The notes beneath the pieces were generated by a model, which was not told where the DNA came from, searched no databases, and saw only the letters and a program-made list of their open reading frames with translations. Shown piece after piece: positions 57,559-64,000 of a DNA stretch of 64,000 bases (within the stretch, counting starts at the first letter, position 1; each line of letters opens with the position of its first letter). The DNA is from Fimbriimonas sp. GTDB lineage: Bacteria > Armatimonadota > Fimbriimonadia > Fimbriimonadales > Fimbriimonadaceae. The position numbers and the translations under genes are program-made. The stretch is taken from the NCBI GenBank assembly GCA_031292555.1, contig JARLGV010000104.1, positions 1 through 64,000 on the forward strand. The letters run 5' to 3'.

Positions 57559-59183
57559 TTCTCGACGGCTCCGGCCTTCTTCTCGTCTTTGGCCGAATCG
57601 GTTTTGTCGTCCGGCTTGTCCTTCTTGTCGTCCTCCGCCGTCTTGATCGCCGCACCGTCCGAAAGCTCATAGCTTCCGGTAGTGACCACCGTCGTTCCCT
57701 TGGCCAATCCCTTGGTGATTTCGGTGAACCCATCCTGCTTGGCACCTGTCTCGACCTTTGTGAGAACGACCTTTTCGCCGTTGGCCAGGTAAACGATCGG
57801 TTCTCCATCCTTTGTTAGGACTGCGATATCTGGAACGGCGAGGGCAGTTGGGTGCTCGGCCAGAACGATACTTGCGGTTCCGAATGTTCCGGGCTGTACC
57901 CAGGATGGAGGATAAACGGTGTGAATCCTAAGACTTAGCAAACCCGTCTGGGCATCGACTTGGCCGACGCTGGTCACCAGTCCGACAACCGGGGTTTGGC
58001 TGTCCGAGGCTCCGCTGACCTTGATCGACGCCTTCATGCCGACGCGAACCTCCGAGCCGTCGGAGGACGGTAAGTTCGCCGAAAAGTCCAAACCGCCACC
58101 AGTGTTGACGATCTCCAGGATTGGCGAATTATTGTCCGGCGTATCTCCCGGGTTCAGCATTCTCTTCGAGACCCGTCCGGCGATTGGCGATCGGATTTCG
58201 GTGAGGGCTTGAGAGGCGGTCGCGGCGCCAGCGTCTGCAGTTCGCTGGATCACGATTTTCTGATTGGCGACGGCTTCGCGTTCCTTGGCCCGCACCGCTA
58301 GTACGCCCGCTTCGGCTTGCCGGAGGGTGGCCTCGGCTTGCTTAACTCTCTGATTGCCCAGGTCGCGAGCGCTCTGCGCGCTCTGCTTTGCCGATTGAAA
58401 GGCTAGTTGAGCTACCTGGATATCTTCAGCCCGGTTGCCCTCCTTCATGAGGCTCAATTGAGATTGGGCGCTAGACAGATTCGAGTTGGCTGTCGTCAAT
58501 GCGGTCTTGCTGTCGTCATATGCCTTTTGGGACACGACGCCTTTATCAAGTAGAAGCTTATTGCGCCGCTCGTCGCGTGCAGCAGCATCGCGGGCGACTT
58601 GGGCCTGCAACACGGTTTGCTGCGCCTGGGCAATCTCCTGCCGCCGGTTGCCTTTGGTGGCCTTTCTTAGTTCAGCTTGCGTTGTCTGAGCGTTCAAGTC
58701 GGCGATCCTGACGTTTGCGTCACGCTCCGCCCTTGCCGATGCTAGGGCAAGGGAAGCGATTTTGACGCTTGCCTGCTGGTCCTGTTCTGCTGATTTGGCG
58801 TTGAGCGACGCTTCGTCTGCCTGCAGCTTTGCTACCTCCAGGGCGGCTTGAGCGCTCGCAGTTTGTGACGACTGAACGCGATTGTCGAGGAGAGCGACCA
58901 ATTGGCCTGCGGAAACGTTGTCCCCCTCTTTGACCAAAACCTTGTCGATGCGTCCAGCCGAAACGGCTCCAACCTTTGCGGAAGATCCCGGAGACGCCAC
59001 AAATGTGCCTTGGGCCGTGATCGTCTCCTGCATCGGCCGAACGGACACTTGGGCAAGTTCCACTAGGGCGGGAGCAGCCTCTGCTTTGTCATCGTCGCCT
59101 CCAGCGGAAGCCGGTGCATGGCAACCTCCAACGAACAGGGCAAAGAGCAACAAAGGGCCGGTCGGGAAAGGACGAACACGCAT
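57555..59183 (-). CDS. RND efflux periplasmic adaptor subunit
   Basis: Lipobox 'LFVGGCHAP'; 'GAVSAGRIDKVLVKEGDNVSAGQLVALLDNRV'; overlaps permease start. Confidence 0.94.
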   Translation of the reverse strand: MRVRPFPTGPLLLFALFVGGCHAPASAGGDDDKAEAAPALVELAQVSVRPMQETITAQGTFVASPGSSAKVGAVSAGRIDKVLVKEGDNVSAGQLVALLDNRVQSSQTASAQAALEVAKLQADEASLNAKSAEQDQQASVKIASLALASARAERDANVRIADLNAQTTQAELRKATKGNRRQEIAQAQQTVLQAQVARDAAARDERRNKLLLDKGVVSQKAYDDSKTALTTANSNLSSAQSQLSLMKEGNRAEDIQVAQLAFQSAKQSAQSARDLGNQRVKQAEATLRQAEAGVLAVRAKEREAVANQKIVIQRTADAGAATASQALTEIRSPIAGRVSKRMLNPGDTPDNNSPILEIVNTGGGLDFSANLPSSDGSEVRVGMKASIKVSGASDSQTPVVGLVTSVGQVDAQTGLLSLRIHTVYPPSWVQPGTFGTASIVLAEHPTALAVPDIAVLTKDGEPIVYLANGEKVVLTKVETGAKQDGFTEITKGLAKGTTVVTTGSYELSDGAAIKTAEDDKKDKPDDKTDSAKDEKKAGAVEK

Positions 59184-59296
59184 GCCGAACCCATTTTGGC
59201 GAAGCCCACCAGGGCCCAGTCTTAGAATCTGCTAAGAAGATGGCTAGGTTATAGGAGGATTAACGAGGTCCGCCTGATGGAGTGGCTCTTCACCGG

Positions 59297-60349
59297 TCAT
59301 GTTCCCAATGATTTCCTAAGATACTCCTGAACGTCCACTGGCGAGCCGCTATGTGCCGACTCTACCGCGGCGAAAAGGAGGGCGCAGCACTGGATGTTGT
59401 CCTCTAGGCGGGTCGCTGGTTCCGGACCACCGTTCAGCCAATCGCAGAACTGCTCGGCCAGCCATGGATTCATCCAAGTAGGGCGCTGAAGCAACTCCAC
59501 ATCGGTCGTTTCGGGGCCGAGATCGCGGCTTCGCAGCAGCCGAATCCGTCTCCGATCCATCTCCAGTGTGGCGTCTCGGCATTCGGCTCGGAAGTACTCC
59601 TGAGTCCAACCGTTCATCGTCGACGCGTTTGCCTTCGCTCCTTCATAGAAGCATTTGGCCCCATTAGTCATTTCCATCGTGATCATAGCCGTGCTATCGC
59701 CGGCAAACTCGCCCCAAGTTGGATTCCAGGTTTTGGCGTATACAGTTTGGGCGTCGGCACCACAAAGAGACCGAAAGATATCGAAGTGATGGACTGTCCC
59801 CTCGATCAATAGGGGATCGGGAATTCGATGTCTGAATTCACCCCAACTTCCGAATTTACGGCAATTGTTCGTGAAGCGGCAGATTACGTAGTTCAGCGGG
59901 CCGTAATCTCCGCCCTTGATCAGTGCCTCGAGCGTTTGCTTGTCACGATCGAACCGATGACTCATCGTCACCATCATCTTCTTGCCGGAGCTTCGAACCT
60001 TGTGATAGATGCGTGCGCAGGCGTCCATTGAATCTGCGATTGGCTTCTCCGAGAGGATATGTAGATCATGAGCGAGAGCAATATCGACGACCGACTCGTG
60101 ACACGCAGGTGGTACGACGACGATTGCGAAATCGGCTCGGTGATTCGCGAATGCGGATGCCATATCTGTGTAGAGCCTATCGGATGGGAGCATGAGGAAC
60201 TCTTGAGACCGCTTGAGTGCCTCCGGATCTCGGTCAACGGCAGCCACGGCGACTGCCTTGCCCGAATAGGCTAACGGGAGGAGGACCTCTCGGCACCAAT
60301 AGCCACCCCAACCGCCAACTCCGACGATGATGTATTCCAGTGGTTTCAT
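59297..60349 (-). CDS. Gfo/Idh/MocA family oxidoreductase
   Basis: 'IIVGVGGWGGYWCREVLLPLA', 'ADFAIVVVPPACHESVVDIALAHDLHILSEKPIA'. Confidence 0.93.
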   Translation of the reverse strand: MKPLEYIIVGVGGWGGYWCREVLLPLAYSGKAVAVAAVDRDPEALKRSQEFLMLPSDRLYTDMASAFANHRADFAIVVVPPACHESVVDIALAHDLHILSEKPIADSMDACARIYHKVRSSGKKMMVTMSHRFDRDKQTLEALIKGGDYGPLNYVICRFTNNCRKFGSWGEFRHRIPDPLLIEGTVHHFDIFRSLCGADAQTVYAKTWNPTWGEFAGDSTAMITMEMTNGAKCFYEGAKANASTMNGWTQEYFRAECRDATLEMDRRRIRLLRSRDLGPETTDVELLQRPTWMNPWLAEQFCDWLNGGPEPATRLEDNIQCCALLFAAVESAHSGSPVDVQEYLRKSLGT

Positions 60350-60762
60350 TGATCCACTTCCTTAACCTGCCCGCTTTTGAAGCCACTCGGTATAGGGAGG
60401 TGAATTACGGGATGGCCCTCGGCCTTGTCGGCGCTCCGGTGCAGGTGCCCGATTCGTCCTCCGGCCTGGGTTGCGTCTTCGAACCAAAAGGCCTCGAGGT
60501 CTTCGTAGACCTCAAGGACGTCGTGCTCGTCGCCTGCTTTCGTGCAAACGATGTCGCCGGTCTGGACATAGTAGGCAACGCCCTCGGTGCAGACCTTTGC
60601 CTTCCCCTTGAAGACGAGCCAATACTCATGGCAGTCGTGATAGTGGCAGTCGAACCGGCCCCCGACTGCCGCCACCCTGAAGATTCCTGCCGATGTGACG
60701 CCAGACCAGGCGGGTCTGTTCGATTCGGTCATGGATTGGCATTGGGTGTGGATGACAGGCAT
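60346..60762 (-). CDS. Cupin-domain protein
   Basis: 'GGRFDCHYHDCHEYWLVFKGKAKVCTEGVAYYVQTGDIVCTKAGDEHDVLEVYEDLEAFWFED'; overlaps the oxidoreductase start. Confidence 0.88.
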   Translation of the reverse strand: MPVIHTQCQSMTESNRPAWSGVTSAGIFRVAAVGGRFDCHYHDCHEYWLVFKGKAKVCTEGVAYYVQTGDIVCTKAGDEHDVLEVYEDLEAFWFEDATQAGGRIGHLHRSADKAEGHPVIHLPIPSGFKSGQVKEVDQ

Positions 60763-60810
60763 GTGAAGTCCTCCTCCAAGGGCCCGGTGGGCAGGCTTTT
60801 GTGGCGCAGG

Positions 60811-61314
60811 TTACCGGATGTCCGATGGCGATTCACTGCTCTCTCCGCGAATCACACGGACGATGCAGCCTCTCATCTTTGGCTCGACGAACAGGAACAG
60901 CTTGTGTTCGCCCAATGTGACGATTCCACATGCCGCCTGCCAGTCATCAACGATGATGTCCCGCAGCGTTCTCCTTGGCTGGCCCTTTAGCATATGGGCT
61001 TCGAGCCCCTCCGGAGACCCGTAGATGACGGTTGCCTCCACGACCCCATCCGCTCCCGACAGTATCTCCTGAATCTTGCTGTCCCAGTCCATGAAGCTTG
61101 CTTCGTCGACGAAGAACCGATTGTTGAGTTGATCGCGCTTGACCCCGAACGACTTCAGGAAGATCTTGTGCATGTGCCGTGGGATCAAGCCATCGCAGAA
61201 CTCGTCGAATGCTGCGTCTGCCGCATCCTGATTCAGGCGGCGGGGGGTTGCCCATATTTTCTTCCAATGGGCTAGTCGGTTTTCTGGCGTAACTGATTTG
61301 TTGGCACGGGCCAT
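60811..61314 (-). CDS. Conserved-looking hypothetical protein
   Basis: 167 aa, well-formed ORF; no family recognised. Confidence 0.6.
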   Translation of the reverse strand: MARANKSVTPENRLAHWKKIWATPRRLNQDAADAAFDEFCDGLIPRHMHKIFLKSFGVKRDQLNNRFFVDEASFMDWDSKIQEILSGADGVVEATVIYGSPEGLEAHMLKGQPRRTLRDIIVDDWQAACGIVTLGEHKLFLFVEPKMRGCIVRVIRGESSESPSDIR

Positions 61315-61400
61315 TGCCTAGTGTAGTCCCGCCCGGGGCAGATGAGTCCATTCGGCTCCTAACCGGATATGATTGGGCATACGGCTTCGAGGATTCGACC

Positions 61401-64000
61401 ATGCTTTGTGCCCTCATTCTTCTCGCTACGGTTGGCGCCCCCGCCAACGATTCGCTCGCCGCGAATTTCGCCCACCCTCCGCTATCGGCCCGGCCACACA
61501 CATGGTGGCATTGGCTGAACGGCAACGTCACCAAGGAAGGCATCACCGCCGACCTGGAAGCAATGAAGCAAGTAGGCATCGGCGGAGCACAGATGTTCAC
61601 CGTCGACCAGGGAGTGCCCGCCGGACCGGCTAAGTATGCGGGGACGAAGTGGCGGCAGATGACCCAGTTCGCGGTGAAGGAGGCTGCCCGGCTCGGAATC
61701 GAGCTTTGCATTCACAATGGCGCAGGCTGGTCGAGCAGCGGAGGTCCTTGGATCACGCCCCAGGACGCCATGCAGGTAATCGCCTGGTCTGAGAAGAACG
61801 TGCACGGCCCGCGCAACTTTGCAGATGTGTTGCCTCAGCCGAAAGCGCCGCAAGTCGAATCGGAAGTGCCGTACTATCGAGACATCGCCGTGTTTGCCTA
61901 CCGGACTCCTTCTGAGGGAGATACGCCGTCTCAACGTCCCCCACAGTTCTTGGAGAAGACTGGTGTCGTCCGTGGTGGCGGGCTCCAGGTCGATACGTCT
62001 CCATCTCCCGCCGGTTTGGCTATACCGGCGAACGAGATTGTGCCACTGAGCGACAAACTCGATGGGCAAGGGAAGCTAACCTGGGACGTGCCGGACGGCG
62101 ATTGGACGATTCTGAGAATCGGGCATGTACCTACCGGGGTCCATAACCATCCGGCTCCCCCGGAAGGAGATGGACTGGAGGTCGATAAACTCAGCAAGGA
62201 GGCTCTCGACCATCATTGGGCCGGTTTGATGGCCAAAGTCGTCTCCGATGCTGGACGCCTCGCAGGAAAGAGTCTGAACAACGTGTTGATCGACAGCTAT
62301 GAGGTCGGCACCCAGAACTGGTCTCCGAGCTTCCGAGTCGAGTTTATGCGCCGTCGAGGCTATGATCCGCTACCTTGGTTACCAGTCGTGACAGGAATGA
62401 CGATCGACAGCCACGAGAGAAGCGAGCGTTTCCTTTGGGATCTCCGCCGCACGATCGCCGATCTGTATGCCGACAACTATTACGGCCACATGGCTGATCT
62501 GGCCCACCAGAACGGTCTGATGTTCTCTGCCGAGCCCTATGGAAACGGCGGTTTCGACACTATTGAATCCGGGGGTAAGGAAGATATTCCGATGGCCGAG
62601 TTCTGGCTCGGAGGCAGCGCCATGGAGACCACCAAACTCGCGTCATCGGTGGGCCACATTTATGGTCGACCTATAATTGGCGCGGAATCTTTCACAAGTG
62701 ACGTGCCACCTGGCCGTTGGCTGGAGCAGCCATACGATATGAAGGCGCTTGGGGACTTGGCGTTTTGCAACGGCATCAACCGCTACATCTTTCATCGCTA
62801 TGCCATGCAGCCGTGGCTTAACTTGAAGCCGGGAATGACGATGGGGCCTTGGGGGACTCATATTGAACGAACCCAGACTTGGTGGGGTGAGGCCGCCACT
62901 TACATGCAATACGTCGCACGTTGCCAGTACCTGCTGCAATCCGGACTCTTCGTTGCTGACGCTTGTTACTACTATGGAGAAGACTCACCAAACGACTTGC
63001 TAAGCAGGTCAGCTTTGAAACCTGAGCTTCCGATAGGCTATGACTACGACGGTTGCGACTCGATTTCCCTCAAGAAGATGACGGTTAAGAACGGTCGTGT
63101 CGTGCTTCCGAGCGGTATGTCCTACGCCGTCCTCGTGTTGCCCAACTCCAAATTCATGACTCCGAGCGTTGCTCGAAAGGTTGAAGAGTTGGTTTCGGCG
63201 GGAGCAACCGTGTATGGTCCCCGTCCAGTTCAGTCTCCCAGCCTTCAGGGCTATCCGGCTTGCGACGATCAGGTTCGTGTCATCGGCGAGCGAGTGTGGG
63301 GCGCAGGTGCGGCGGATAAGCCGATCTCCCGTGCGGTCGGAAAGGGCCACATCTATTCGGGGCAGCCTCTCGTCAACGTCCTGGCTGCCGTCAATGTGCG
63401 GCCAGATTTCGAGTATCAGCCCATGAACTTCGCGACCAAGCTGGTTGACATTCACCGGCACATCCAGGGCGCCGACGTCTACTTTGTGTCGAACCAAAAC
63501 CAGCGGAACACAAGCGCAACGTGCTCGTTCCGAGTGTCCGGAAGAATTCCCGAGCTATGGCATCCCGAGACCGGAGTCGTCGAAGACGCTCCCGCATATT
63601 CTGAAAAGAACGGCCGAACATCCATTCACTTTGAGTTCGGTCCGTCCGAATCAGTATTCGTCGTCTTCCGGAAGTCTAGCCACGAAACACACCTGAAAGG
63701 ATTCAGTGCAATTCGAGGCGGGGCCTCGGGCCTGCATGTTCCAAAGATCGAGATCGAGAAGGCGAGATACGAATCGGTCGACGGTCGGGGGGCGGACGTC
63801 ACCGAAGTCGTCCGAAGTCTGGCTCAGGGCGGACAGCTCGAAATCCCGGCATCCAACTCAGTTTTCGGAGACCCGGTGGTCAACGTGGTCAAGCACTTGG
63901 TCGTCGAGTATCGCCTTGATGGCAAGTTCGTCAAAAGATCGGCAGGCGAAAACGAGACGCTGAACCTGACTGAAATTCACAATCCGGCGCCAGATGCTCC
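61401..64000 (+). CDS. GH106-like alpha-L-rhamnosidase, 3' truncated by window edge
   Basis: Frame open from ATG 61401 to the window end; 'ARPHTWWHWLNGNVTKEGITADLEAMKQVGIGGAQMFTVDQGVPAGP...AARLGIELCIHNGAGWSSSGGPWITPQDAMQVIAWSE...NVLIDSYEVGTQNWSPSFRVEFMRRRGYDPLPWLPVVTG'. Not in the ORF track. Confidence 0.88.
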   Translation, partial: MLCALILLATVGAPANDSLAANFAHPPLSARPHTWWHWLNGNVTKEGITADLEAMKQVGIGGAQMFTVDQGVPAGPAKYAGTKWRQMTQFAVKEAARLGIELCIHNGAGWSSSGGPWITPQDAMQVIAWSEKNVHGPRNFADVLPQPKAPQVESEVPYYRDIAVFAYRTPSEGDTPSQRPPQFLEKTGVVRGGGLQVDTSPSPAGLAIPANEIVPLSDKLDGQGKLTWDVPDGDWTILRIGHVPTGVHNHPAPPEGDGLEVDKLSKEALDHHWAGLMAKVVSDAGRLAGKSLNNVLIDSYEVGTQNWSPSFRVEFMRRRGYDPLPWLPVVTGMTIDSHERSERFLWDLRRTIADLYADNYYGHMADLAHQNGLMFSAEPYGNGGFDTIESGGKEDIPMAEFWLGGSAMETTKLASSVGHIYGRPIIGAESFTSDVPPGRWLEQPYDMKALGDLAFCNGINRYIFHRYAMQPWLNLKPGMTMGPWGTHIERTQTWWGEAATYMQYVARCQYLLQSGLFVADACYYYGEDSPNDLLSRSALKPELPIGYDYDGCDSISLKKMTVKNGRVVLPSGMSYAVLVLPNSKFMTPSVARKVEELVSAGATVYGPRPVQSPSLQGYPACDDQVRVIGERVWGAGAADKPISRAVGKGHIYSGQPLVNVLAAVNVRPDFEYQPMNFATKLVDIHRHIQGADVYFVSNQNQRNTSATCSFRVSGRIPELWHPETGVVEDAPAYSEKNGRTSIHFEFGPSESVFVVFRKSSHETHLKGFSAIRGGASGLHVPKIEIEKARYESVDGRGADVTEVVRSLAQGGQLEIPASNSVFGDPVVNVVKHLVVEYRLDGKFVKRSAGENETLNLTEIHNPAPDA

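Noticed and set aside
60947-61711. 254-aa minus-strand ORF
   Set aside because: Overlaps both the 60811 gene and the GH106-like gene; low-complexity shadow.
1-64000. CRISPR arrays, transposases, prophage, tRNA/rRNA
   Set aside because: No regularly spaced repeats, integrase/transposase motifs or structural RNA signatures were recognised by reading; low-level matches cannot be excluded without a search.

Overview
A bacterial chromosomal window with dense, mostly operonic coding. Prepilin-type '[31 protein letters not shown]' proteins and many glycosidases suggest an Armatimonadota/Fimbriimonadales-like host (inference only). No rRNA, tRNA, CRISPR array, transposase or prophage was recognised. 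Main contents: a LacI / prepilin-like / lipoprotein / GH36 locus; a divergent CarH-like (MerR + B12) and TspO pair with a palindromic operator between their -35 boxes; a four-gene respiratory cluster (CydA-like, Rieske, cytochrome b, CydA-like with a c-heme); a methyltransferase with a DUF3320-like tail; a five-gene HlyD/ABC/ABC-2 exporter; a DUF1549-DUF1553 / DUF1501 / FHA operon; a duplicated divergent cassette of secreted transglutaminase-like and PQQ-propeller/CHB_HEX_C/PA14 proteins, in which one transglutaminase has lost its catalytic Cys and His; a GH18-like protein; an isochorismatase-like gene lacking the usual Asp, coupled to a hybrid histidine kinase; GH95 and MFS genes; an RND/TolC pump with a gamma-class chorismate mutase gene; and a GH106-like gene running off the right edge that the ORF track omits. 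The best candidates for undescribed biology are the duplicated transglutaminase/PQQ-PA14 cassette and the CydA-like/Rieske/cytochrome b complex. All calls were made by reading the sequence; no database search was run.
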